NCBI GenBank assembly: GCA_963754045.1 | Contig: CAVWEN010000002.1 | Span: 62,001 to 126,000 of the forward strand | Reading direction: 5' to 3' | Source: JALZKA01 sp963754045 | Lineage (GTDB): Bacteria > Actinomycetota > Thermoleophilia > Solirubrobacterales > 70-9 | Length of the DNA: 64,000 bases | Shown here: piece by piece, positions 45,797-53,391 of the stretch | Layout of the letters: each line of letters starts with the position of its first letter | Position numbering within the stretch: the first letter of the stretch is position 1 | Position numbers and translations under genes: made by a program | Notes under the pieces: generated by a model | Told to the model about the DNA's origin: nothing | Databases searched by the model: none | The model's input: the letters and a program-made list of their open reading frames with translations, nothing else

Positions 45797-47227
45797 CTAG
45801 GGCGCTTCGGGCCTGCCCGGGTCGAACAGCCAGTCCTCGAACAACTCCGGGGGTGGGCTCGCGGTCACGTTGGTGATCTTCGCCAGGAAACCCTCCGTGG
45901 TGACATTGAGGTACTCGTTCTCCGTCGCCCACTCCGAGAGGAGCTGAAAGAAGTCGGCCTCGCCCACTTCCTCACGCAGCACCTGCAGCGCCATCGCGCC
46001 GCGCTGGTAGACGCTGGTGGCAAACAGGTTTTGCGGCCCGGGCACCGCGGCCGGTGGCGGGTTATAGAACGCCGAGTCTCCCTCACCATGGCGCGCGAAA
46101 TGGGCGTCAAAGCGCTGTGCCGTCGTGCGGCCGCCGCGACGCTCCTCCGCGAGCCACTCCATATAGGTGGCGAAACCCTCGTTTAGCCAGATCTCGTCCC
46201 AGGACGCGGGGCTGACCGAGTTGCCAAACCACTGGTGGGCGATTTCGTGGACCACCAAGTCGCGGCTCGGAGGCCCTGGGTAGTAAGGGCGCCCCTGGGT
46301 CTCGAGCGCGTACCCGACCCCGGCCGGGTCGATGATCCCGCCGGTCGCCGCGAACGGATAGTCCCCGGCGACGTCTTCCATCACGGCGTGGGCCTGTGCG
46401 GTCTTGCCGCGCAGCCTTCGCAGGACCCTGCCGCGGTAGTCGCGGCTGGCGACCGCAAGGTACTGGTCGCCGCCCAGCCTGCCCCTCGAGACGCGATACC
46501 GCCCGATCGCAACGACCGCCAGGTAACTGGCCATCGGGCTGTCCTCCCTCCAAACGGTGCGATTGGTCCGGCGCGTGCGCGTTCGCTTCACGAGGCGTCC
46601 GTTCGAGACGCCCAGGGTCGGCCGCGGCGTCGCAATCGAGATCTTGAACGTTGCCTTGTCGCTGGGGTGGTCGTTGCAGGGAAACCAGGTGGGAGAACCC
46701 TGCGGCTCCCCGAGCGCGATGGCGCCGGCGTCCGTGGCGATCCAGCCCTCGCGGCCTCCGTCCGGATCGGTGATCGACCGTGGCCTGCCTACGTAGTGCA
46801 CCACGGCGGTGAAGCTCGACCCGTCGACGAGCGGCTCGGCCGGGGTGATGACCAACTCCTGCCCGTGCCGCGAGAACGCGGCGGGCTCGCCGCCGAGCCT
46901 CAGCCGCTTGATCTGAGGCCCACGGAAATCGAGATTGAAGCGGGCGAGCGATGCTCCGGTGGCCGGAGCGCCGCCGTCGGTGTCCACGGTCGCCCGCACG
47001 CGAGCCGTTGCGCGCAGGCGCCGCTGCCGGGGCGAGTAGCGCAGGTTCAGGCCATAGCTGGAGACGTCGTACCCCCCGTTGCCGGCGTCCGGGAAGAACG
47101 GATCGCCGACGTCCGGCTTGCCGTTGACGGTGGGGCCACCGGCGAGCGTCGTCCCAGGGCCCACGAGCGCGACGCAGCAGAGCGCCCCGAGTGCCGTGAT
47201 CCCCAGCCGTTCCCGCCGCACCATCAT
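45797..47227 (-). CDS. M1-family zinc metallopeptidase, secreted
   Basis: A 476-residue protein with a signal peptide (MMVRRERLGITALGALCCVA, ending near LAGG). The zinc site HEIAHQWFGN is near residue 325, and the third ligand Glu is in WLNEGFATYMEW 18 residues further. Aminopeptidases of this family remove N-terminal residues from peptides outside the cell. The usual GAMEN-like substrate word may be YALETQGRPYY. It starts 4 nt after the second CHAD gene. A link to polyphosphate is only from gene order. Confidence 0.87.
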   Translation of the reverse strand: MMVRRERLGITALGALCCVALVGPGTTLAGGPTVNGKPDVGDPFFPDAGNGGYDVSSYGLNLRYSPRQRRLRATARVRATVDTDGGAPATGASLARFNLDFRGPQIKRLRLGGEPAAFSRHGQELVITPAEPLVDGSSFTAVVHYVGRPRSITDPDGGREGWIATDAGAIALGEPQGSPTWFPCNDHPSDKATFKISIATPRPTLGVSNGRLVKRTRTRRTNRTVWREDSPMASYLAVVAIGRYRVSRGRLGGDQYLAVASRDYRGRVLRRLRGKTAQAHAVMEDVAGDYPFAATGGIIDPAGVGYALETQGRPYYPGPPSRDLVVHEIAHQWFGNSVSPASWDEIWLNEGFATYMEWLAEERRGGRTTAQRFDAHFARHGEGDSAFYNPPPAAVPGPQNLFATSVYQRGAMALQVLREEVGEADFFQLLSEWATENEYLNVTTEGFLAKITNVTASPPPELFEDWLFDPGRPEAP

Positions 47228-47231
47228 CGCC

Positions 47232-47942
47232 CTAACCCGACGAAAGGCCGCTCGATTCGCTCTGGGTCACCCGCAGCCGCTCGGCCGCTTCCCGTGCCCG
47301 CGCCGCCGCATCGCGCTCCGCCTGCTCGGCTGCGGCCAGCTCTGCAGCGGCACGCTCCGCTCGTTCGGCGGCGTCGCGGCGCTCCCGTGCATCATCGAGC
47401 GTCCGGTCAACGGAGCGCTCGAGCCGCTTCCAGGTACCGGCCTGCTCCTGCTCCGACCAAAACGCGAGAAAACGCTCGAACAGCAGCCTGCGCCGCGCCT
47501 GCACGTACACGGCGAGACCCTCCAAACCCCGGTAGGACGTGCGGTGCGGCGCCCGTGCGGCGAGCGCCGGGTCCAAGTCTTCGGCCTCGCCCGCGGACTG
47601 GTGCACGGCTGCCGCGTCGGCGGAGCGCAGCTCGTCGATGTGCGCCTCGACCTTCGGCAGCATCACGTCACAGTCGTGGAGCTCGCCGAGGATCTCCTGA
47701 AGCTCTCTGGCGCGACGGCGGGCGTTACCTCCAGCGGTGCCGAAACAAAATCCGGTCGCCTCGAGGATGTAGCGGAGCCGCTTGGCGGCAATCCGCATGT
47801 CGTGCTGCTCGGTGGTATTGGCCGCGTCGAGCGCCGCCGGGACGAACGACTCCATCTCGCCCAAGCGGATCTGAACGATCCTCGCAGCGTTCTCGTCGAG
47901 CGAGCGCGCCGGATCGAGCTTCTTGACCTTGCGCGCCTTCAC
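47232..47942 (-). CDS. CHAD-domain protein, C-terminal half
   Basis: A 236-residue helical protein with the second-half signature of CHAD, HDMRIAAKRLRYILEATGFC, followed by LQEILGELHDCDVMLPKVEA. The end is an alanine/glutamate/arginine-rich coiled coil (about 165-220). CHAD domains bind polyphosphate through rows of conserved His and basic residues. Together with the preceding gene it makes one complete CHAD domain. The GTG (47942) overlaps the previous stop by 4 nt with no ribosome site, so translation must be coupled. Confidence 0.78.
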   Translation of the reverse strand: MKARKVKKLDPARSLDENAARIVQIRLGEMESFVPAALDAANTTEQHDMRIAAKRLRYILEATGFCFGTAGGNARRRARELQEILGELHDCDVMLPKVEAHIDELRSADAAAVHQSAGEAEDLDPALAARAPHRTSYRGLEGLAVYVQARRRLLFERFLAFWSEQEQAGTWKRLERSVDRTLDDARERRDAAERAERAAAELAAAEQAERDAAARAREAAERLRVTQSESSGLSSG

Positions 47943-48430
47943 GAGTTGGGAACCAGGCCCCGCGCTGCGGCCGCAAGGGCGTCGATGCGATTGCGCAGAG
48001 CGTTCAGTCGCGATGCTTCGACGTATGGTGCGAGTTCTGAGTTCGCGGTGGCCTGCTCGACGCGCAGCTGTTCGACGAGCGAGGCGACCCCGGGTCGATC
48101 CGGCGCGGCGAGCGTCTCGGAGAACTGCTCGAGTGCCGCGATGGTGACGTCGCGGTCGCGGCGCTCGCCCAGCGCATCGGCGATCGTCTTGACCTCTTTC
48201 AGCGCGGCCTTGCGATCCTCGGATGGGAAACAGGAGTCGAACACCTCGAGAGCGGCGCGAAGCCGCCGGGTCGCCACCCGCATCGCATGGACTCCCTCGA
48301 TCTCGTTCGTGTCCAGGACAGCTGCCGAGTGCTCCACCAATTCGTCCATGCGCACCTCGACAACGCTCGCCGCCGCGATCGCGAACGGAATCTCACGATC
48401 GATCCCCGGGATCTCGCGGGCCCTAGCCAT
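47939..48430 (-). CDS. CHAD-domain protein, N-terminal half
   Basis: A 163-residue protein with the first-half CHAD signature VHAMRVATRRLRAALEVFDS and ALGERRDRDVTIAAL. A usual CHAD protein has this word once and the second-half word (HxxRIAAKRLRY) once in the same chain; here they lie on two genes. It ends LVPNS then TGA, with the next GTG starting inside it. It is 37 nt after ppx. Either the domain is naturally split or one base was lost at the join. Confidence 0.78.
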   Translation of the reverse strand: MARAREIPGIDREIPFAIAAASVVEVRMDELVEHSAAVLDTNEIEGVHAMRVATRRLRAALEVFDSCFPSEDRKAALKEVKTIADALGERRDRDVTIAALEQFSETLAAPDRPGVASLVEQLRVEQATANSELAPYVEASRLNALRNRIDALAAAARGLVPNS

Positions 48431-48467
48431 GACCCGTTGAGAGTACCCCCAGGACTACGGCCGGTGG

Positions 48468-49370
48468 CTAGGCGGCCAGGCGGATGTGGGAGCCGTTCGA
48501 GGCTCCCGTGAGGAGGTCGAGGATGACACCCTCCCGCAGCCCGCCCTTGCCGATCTGCAGCGGTTGACCAAGCAGCTCGGAGAGCTTCTCCAACACCAAC
48601 ACGCCGGCGGGGAGCATCCGCACCCTGCGCGGGTCGAGCTCGAACTTCTTCGAGACGAGCTCGATCTCGTCGCCAGCGAGTACGCGGACGCCCCGCTCGA
48701 GCGTCTCGTACTCGAGGACGGAACCGACGAGTGTTCGCAGCGATGTGGCACTGCCGCCAACGGCTACGGCCTGGTCAGGCTGCGGTACCTCGACGTCGGC
48801 GAAAAAGTCATCGATGTAGTCGCGGAGCTTGCGGATCTCGCTGGCCGAAGGCGGGTCGTTCTGGATGAACTCGCCGGTGAGAAAGCCGGAGCCGATTTTG
48901 AATGACTTGACCCATTGCGCACCGTCCGCAACGGTGCCGATGATGATCTCCGACGAGCCGCCGCCGACGTCGACGACGCCGATCTCGCCCTCGACCGGAT
49001 GGCCCAGCGTCTTGGTTGCTCCCACGAACGCGAGCCTGCCCTCTTCCTCCTCGCTGAGAACGTCCACCTTCGCCTGGGCGACGCGCTCGATCTCGGCGAC
49101 GGCCTTATCGCGATTCTTTGCCTCGCGAATCGCCGCCGTCGCCACCGTCCTGACCGCTTGGGCGCCGAGCTCCTCCGCCAGCCGATGCTGGGTCGCCACC
49201 ACCTCGGCGACCTCGGCGATCTTCTCCTTGGAGATCTTCCCGTTCTTCGAATCGGCACCGATCTCGGTGTAGGCACGCTGTTCGAGAACCTTGCGGAGCT
49301 GGCCGTCCTGAGGCTCCGCGACGAGCACTCGCGTGGTGTTCGAACCGATGTCGATTGCCGCGCAAACCAT
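48468..49370 (-). CDS. ppx: Exopolyphosphatase / GppA phosphatase family
   Basis: A 300-residue member of the ASKHA fold. AIDIGSNTTRVLVAE and VVDVGGGSSEIIIGT are the two phosphate loops, and VGGSATSLRTLVGS and RVRMLPAGVLVLEKL are further family words. It hydrolyses terminal phosphate from polyphosphate or pppGpp. It has no C-terminal HD extension, so it is of the short actinobacterial type. The ATG at 49370 (MVCAAIDIG) is the natural start. It heads a set with the CHAD genes and ppk1, and is divergent from a TIM-barrel gene (128-nt gap). Confidence 0.92.
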   Translation of the reverse strand: MVCAAIDIGSNTTRVLVAEPQDGQLRKVLEQRAYTEIGADSKNGKISKEKIAEVAEVVATQHRLAEELGAQAVRTVATAAIREAKNRDKAVAEIERVAQAKVDVLSEEEEGRLAFVGATKTLGHPVEGEIGVVDVGGGSSEIIIGTVADGAQWVKSFKIGSGFLTGEFIQNDPPSASEIRKLRDYIDDFFADVEVPQPDQAVAVGGSATSLRTLVGSVLEYETLERGVRVLAGDEIELVSKKFELDPRRVRMLPAGVLVLEKLSELLGQPLQIGKGGLREGVILDLLTGASNGSHIRLAA

Positions 49371-49498
49371 GCCGAATTCGATCTTGGCAGACCCAGCGGA
49401 TACCCGTGCCCGGCGAAGGGAAGCCGATAACCCCATGTTTACACGGGATTCACCTGCAATTCACGTGGATTCGGCCACCGTGCCGCACCCTCAGTGTC

Positions 49499-50422
49499 AT
49501 GGAGAGTTTCCGGATCGAGACAAGCGACATCCACGTCACCGACGCCACGGCCGTTTCCCCCAAGCCGCAGGCCATGGCCCGGCGTCTCGGCCTGACGGTG
49601 CCGCACGAGTGGTGGCCCTCGGCGCACCTGCTGAAGTCCTTCGAGGCCGCCGGATTCGCCTGGGCGCAGGTCGACGCTCCGCCCGTCGATGTGCTCCGCA
49701 CTCCACGCCTGGTGGTCAGGCACGCTGTGGCGCTGGGCGAGTCCCTGCACAGCACAGGCCTGCGCGCCGTGCTGCACGCTCCTCCCGGAGCACGCGCGGG
49801 TACGCGCGACGGTGATCGCGTCCTGGAGTCGCTCATCTCATATGCGGCTGAGGCCGGCGCCGAGCAGATCGTCTACCACGCATTGGCCCTCCCGGACGAG
49901 CCTCCGAGCGAGGACGGCCTACGGCTTGAAGAGCGCTCGCTTGCACACCTCGCGCGCCGCGCCGCTGATCTCAACATCGGGATCTGCGTCGAGAACCTCG
50001 CGCCGATGTACCCCGGCATAGAGACGCTCTCAGCCAACCCACTGAGCCTGCGGAGCCTTGTGCACCGGCTGGGTACCGAGGGCGTGGGCATCTGCCTCGA
50101 CCTCGGCCACGCCCACATCGTCGCCGAGCGGCGAAAGACCTCCCTGGCCCGATTCGTCGAGCCAGTGCTCGACGTCGTGACGCTCTTCCACATCCACGAC
50201 AACCTCGGTGCCCGCGCCCGCCTCGGCGGCAGCACCCTGAGTGTCGACCCACTGCGCCTCGACCTCCACCTGCCGCCGGGTCGCGGCTCGCTGCCGTGGC
50301 ACACGGTGTCGTCGCTGGTTTCCGGCCACGACGCGCCGGTGGTCCTCGAGGTGCATCCGCCGTTCCGGCGCGGCGCCGAGGAGCTGCGCGAGGACGCGGA
50401 GCTCCTGCTTACCACCGACTGA
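49499..50422 (+). CDS. Sugar-phosphate isomerase/epimerase-like TIM-barrel protein
   Basis: A 307-residue protein of the xylose-isomerase-like/AP-endonuclease-2 fold. The metal residues are seen in NIGICVENLAPMYPG (Glu), VGICLDLGHAHIVAE (Asp, His), LFHIHDNLG (His, Asp) and VVLEVHPPF (Glu). The substrate is not known. The ATG at 49499 lacks a ribosome site. It is convergent with the cyclase gene with 5 nt between them. Confidence 0.8.
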   Translation: MESFRIETSDIHVTDATAVSPKPQAMARRLGLTVPHEWWPSAHLLKSFEAAGFAWAQVDAPPVDVLRTPRLVVRHAVALGESLHSTGLRAVLHAPPGARAGTRDGDRVLESLISYAAEAGAEQIVYHALALPDEPPSEDGLRLEERSLAHLARRAADLNIGICVENLAPMYPGIETLSANPLSLRSLVHRLGTEGVGICLDLGHAHIVAERRKTSLARFVEPVLDVVTLFHIHDNLGARARLGGSTLSVDPLRLDLHLPPGRGSLPWHTVSSLVSGHDAPVVLEVHPPFRRGAEELREDAELLLTTD

Positions 50423-50427
50423 GGCGC

Positions 50428-50997
50428 TCAGCGGGCCACCGCGTAGACGCCGACGGGCTCGGGCTTTCCTCGAAGCGTCAGGGCCCCGCGCTCTTGGAGG
50501 CGCGCCGGGTCCCGCTCGGCCAGAGCCCGCGTAGCCGCGGTCGCGAGGATGGACTCGCCGAGCTCGCGCGTTGCATCCTGCACCCGTGCCGCGACGTTCA
50601 CCGGATCGCCGATCAGCCCGAGTTCGCTGAGGCCAGGGCCACCGATCGTGCCGACCAGCACCAGGCCGCTGTTCAGGCCGATCCCGATCCGGCATCGAGC
50701 ACCGAAGTGGGACTCCACCTCGTCGCAGAGATCGGCGGAACAGGCGATCGCCCGATCCGCGTGGTCGGCGCAGTGCTGGGGCGCCCCGAAGGAAGCGAGG
50801 AACCCGTCGCCCAGGAGCTTGTTCGTGCTCCCGCCGTGCCTGGTTACGACCGGGATCGTCAGCGCGAAGAACTCGTTCAGGAATCTGACCGTCTCCACGG
50901 CGCTCGAGCGGTCGGCAAACGACGTGAATCCCCGGATATCGACGAAGGCCAGGGTCGCCATCGCCCATTCGGGCTCGATCGCGACCGTGTCAGGCAT
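50428..50997 (-). CDS. Class III adenylate/guanylate cyclase, catalytic domain only
   Basis: A 189-residue stand-alone cyclase domain. The metal residues are Asp20 (AFVDIRGFTSF) and Asp64 (KLLGDGFLASFG); Lys60 and Asp131 (LIGDPVNVAARV) are at the positions that choose adenine, and Asn134 and Arg138 complete the site. All catalytic residues are present, so it should make cAMP. Its ATG lies inside the end of the upstream membrane-sensor gene (8-nt overlap), so it is probably translated together with that gene. Upstream in-frame codons belong to the sensor gene in another frame. Confidence 0.9.
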   Translation of the reverse strand: MPDTVAIEPEWAMATLAFVDIRGFTSFADRSSAVETVRFLNEFFALTIPVVTRHGGSTNKLLGDGFLASFGAPQHCADHADRAIACSADLCDEVESHFGARCRIGIGLNSGLVLVGTIGGPGLSELGLIGDPVNVAARVQDATRELGESILATAATRALAERDPARLQERGALTLRGKPEPVGVYAVAR

Positions 50998-52186
50998 CCG
51001 TGGAGGGATCGCCTCGCAGCCAGAGCGAGACGTGCGTCGGCTGCATCGTCTCGGCGACCACGCCGCGGAGCTCCGCGTCCAAAGCGGCCAGCTCGACCTG
51101 ATCCCGAAGCCGGCCCGAGAAGCCCTCGAGGATCTGGCGGGCGTCGTAACGGCTGCGGTAGAAGCGGCGGTCCACTCCTTCCTGGATGCGGGAGCGCAGC
51201 GGGCGGAAAGCGGCGACGACCGCGAGCGTCGACGCGGCGATTGCAAGGTCGGACTCCGAGGTGACGCCCGAGAGCGCCAGCTGAAAGAGCAGCACGGTCC
51301 CGAGGTAGAGGCCCGCCAGGGTTGCCGTGAGCGCGCCGTAGACGAGCGTGCGGTTGATGACGACGTCGATGTCGTAGAGGTTGTGGCGGAGGATCGCGAT
51401 GCCGGCGGCGATCGGCAGCCCGAGAATGCTGGCCATGATCGGCGCGTAGACCGCCTCCCCGAGCGGGCCATCCGTGCTGGTGAGCGTTACGGGAAACATC
51501 GCGGCGGCGACAGCACCCGCGTAGGTGATCCACTTGATCTGTTGGCGCTGCTCCCCGGAGGCGTGGCGGAAGCGAGTGATCATGGCCGCGACCGAGCCCA
51601 CGATCCCGGCGAAGATCAATAGGAACGAAAGTCCGAGCAGCGGATCCATGACAGGGCTGTCTATGCCGTATGGATTATCGAGTTGGGGATAGTCCTCGAG
51701 CGGGCCCGGCGTGAGGCTCGACGTGACGAACGTTCCGGCGATCCCGACTGCCGCGCACTGTGCCACGCGACGCCACCGCTGGCCTTCGGGTAGCCGGCCG
51801 TCCGGGAACAGCAGCAGCAGAAATGTCACCGGCAGCAGGACGAATGGAATCCAGGAAATTGTCGAGTACGCGGCCGCCGGCTCGCCGAGCGCCGCGGAGC
51901 CGCCGGCGCCGGCCAGCCAATAGTCCGCGTATGCCGGCGTGAGCGTCGCCAGCGCTGCTCCGATCCCGGCGACGCAGAAAATCCAGCCGATGGCGTTTCC
52001 GGGCTCGCGCGTGGCGATCGCCGATCCCACACCAGAGAATGTGAGGGCCATGGCCCACGTGAACGAGACGAGAATGAGATCCGAATCGTTCCCCACCTCG
52101 AAGCCGAGGATCGCGGACAAGATCAGCAGCACGACCGTCAGCGCGAAGAGTCCAAGCGTTATGCGCTTCGCCCGACGGGAGCTCAT
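50990..52186 (-). CDS. Multi-span membrane sensor-like protein (copy A)
   Basis: A 398-residue protein with about eight hydrophobic helices in the first 290 residues, then a cytoplasmic part with FRPLRSRIQEGVDRRFYRSR and HVSLWLRGDPSTDA at the end. The layout is like the input half of actinobacterial sensor kinases, but no kinase domain follows. The end overlaps the cyclase start by 8 nt. A 343-bp piece of the C-terminal part is almost identical to the upstream paralogue. It starts at ATG 52186, overlapping the paralogue's stop by 4 nt. Confidence 0.8.
   Translation of the reverse strand: MSSRRAKRITLGLFALTVVLLILSAILGFEVGNDSDLILVSFTWAMALTFSGVGSAIATREPGNAIGWIFCVAGIGAALATLTPAYADYWLAGAGGSAALGEPAAAYSTISWIPFVLLPVTFLLLLFPDGRLPEGQRWRRVAQCAAVGIAGTFVTSSLTPGPLEDYPQLDNPYGIDSPVMDPLLGLSFLLIFAGIVGSVAAMITRFRHASGEQRQQIKWITYAGAVAAAMFPVTLTSTDGPLGEAVYAPIMASILGLPIAAGIAILRHNLYDIDVVINRTLVYGALTATLAGLYLGTVLLFQLALSGVTSESDLAIAASTLAVVAAFRPLRSRIQEGVDRRFYRSRYDARQILEGFSGRLRDQVELAALDAELRGVVAETMQPTHVSLWLRGDPSTDA
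51038..51380. repeat. Near-identical direct repeat, copy A
   Basis: This 343-bp segment matches 52225-52570 with one 3-nt gap (an extra Gly codon in copy B) and a single substitution (51245 versus 52435). It codes for the last helix and cytoplasmic end of both sensor paralogues. The match stops sharply on both sides. Confidence 0.95.
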
Positions 52187-53388
52187 GCGCGCCCTTCCTC
52201 CCGCAGCCACAGCGACACGTGGGCCGGCTGCATCGTCTCGGCGACCACGCCGCCGCGGAGCTCCGCGTCCAAAGCGGCCAGCTCGACCTGATCCCGAAGC
52301 CGGCCCGAGAAGCCCTCGAGGATCTGGCGGGCGTCGTAACGGCTGCGGTAGAAGCGGCGGTCCACTCCTTCCTGGATGCGGGAGCGCAGCGGGCGGAAAG
52401 CGGCGACGACCGCGAGCGTCGACGCGGCGATTGCGAGGTCGGACTCCGAGGTGACGCCCGAGAGCGCCAGCTGAAAGAGCAGCACGGTCCCGAGGTAGAG
52501 GCCCGCCAGGGTTGCCGTGAGCGCGCCGTAGACGAGCGTGCGGTTGATGACGACGTCGATGTCGTAGAGGCGGTAGCGCAGGATCGCGATCCCGGCAGCG
52601 ACCGGGATGCCGGCGAACGCGAGGCCGACGGCGACGAGGCGGATCGTCTCGGGACCCTCGATCCCCATGCCGTAGGTGAGGAAGTTGGCGACGAAGACGC
52701 TGCCGATCACGACGCCCGCGAGTCCGATCCACTTGAGCTGCGCGCGCTCGGCTCCCGTTGCCTGCCGCATGCGGCGCACGAGCGAGGCCGCACCGAGGGC
52801 GATGCTCAGGGTCATGAGCATCCAGCCCAACCCCGAGACCGCGTCCATCGTCTCGGTCGAACCGAGCCCGAAGGGATTCAGCACACCTTCGAAGGGCTCG
52901 TCGAGCGGTCCGGGGCGCAGCGCGTAGCCTGTTGCGACGAGAACGCTGCCGGCGAGCGCGAGGACCGCTCCGATCCGCCAGCGACCCGACAGGAGGCGCT
53001 TCTCCGGGAAGAGGAGCAACACCAAGCCGAGCAGGCCGAAACACGGCGTCAGGCCGATGTTCTGCAGGACCGCCGCACCCTCGTCGCCCGGGAGCCAGCC
53101 CGGTGAGACGTAGAGCGAGTAGTCGGCGTACTGGTAGACGAGGTTGCCGAGCCCAATCAGCACGCCCATCGCGCAGAAGATCCAGCCCACCCGGTTTCCC
53201 GGCAGCCGGGCGATGATCAGCGACCCCGTTACGCCGAACGCAAGACCGGCGATCGCAAACGCGACTCCGCCGGCGCCGCTCAGCCCGAAGTCGTCAGCCG
53301 GGGTTCCCTCGCCCAGCCCGGGGACCAGCAATGCCACGGCGACCAGCGCAAAAAGTACGCAGGCGCCGAAGATCAGGCGGGTCCCCAT
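52183..53388 (-). CDS. Multi-span membrane sensor-like protein (copy B)
   Basis: A 401-residue paralogue of the next gene. Its first 270 residues (about eight hydrophobic segments) differ strongly from copy A, whereas residues from about 272 on are nearly the same (YDIDVVINRTLVYGALTATL). It ends HVSLWLREEGRA. There is no catalytic domain. Its ATG at 53388 lies 3 nt from the start of the divergent BTAD regulator. The stop overlaps copy A by 4 nt, so B, A and the cyclase form one translationally coupled unit. Confidence 0.8.
   Translation of the reverse strand: MGTRLIFGACVLFALVAVALLVPGLGEGTPADDFGLSGAGGVAFAIAGLAFGVTGSLIIARLPGNRVGWIFCAMGVLIGLGNLVYQYADYSLYVSPGWLPGDEGAAVLQNIGLTPCFGLLGLVLLLFPEKRLLSGRWRIGAVLALAGSVLVATGYALRPGPLDEPFEGVLNPFGLGSTETMDAVSGLGWMLMTLSIALGAASLVRRMRQATGAERAQLKWIGLAGVVIGSVFVANFLTYGMGIEGPETIRLVAVGLAFAGIPVAAGIAILRYRLYDIDVVINRTLVYGALTATLAGLYLGTVLLFQLALSGVTSESDLAIAASTLAVVAAFRPLRSRIQEGVDRRFYRSRYDARQILEGFSGRLRDQVELAALDAELRGGVVAETMQPAHVSLWLREEGRA
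52225..52570. repeat. Near-identical direct repeat, copy B
   Basis: The 346-bp partner of 51038-51380. The two copies start 1187 nt apart in the same direction. Confidence 0.95.
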
Positions 53389-53391
53389 GCA

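Noticed and set aside
49371..49498. A SigF-type promoter for ppx
   Set aside because: A GGGTAT box exists on the minus strand, but no GTTT box lies 15-17 nt before it.
50998..51471. An N-terminal extension of the cyclase
   Set aside because: The extension is Ser/Arg/Thr-rich and is a shadow of sensor A; the cyclase fold begins right after the ATG at 50997.
52187..53044. A longer version of the membrane sensor A gene starting at 53044
   Set aside because: The added residues are almost all Arg, Pro, Gly and His and are another frame of sensor B; the true start is the ATG at 52186 in front of hydrophobic helices.
50990..53388. The two sensor genes as one broken gene
   Set aside because: Both have full sets of membrane segments and the same C-terminal end, so they are tandem copies.
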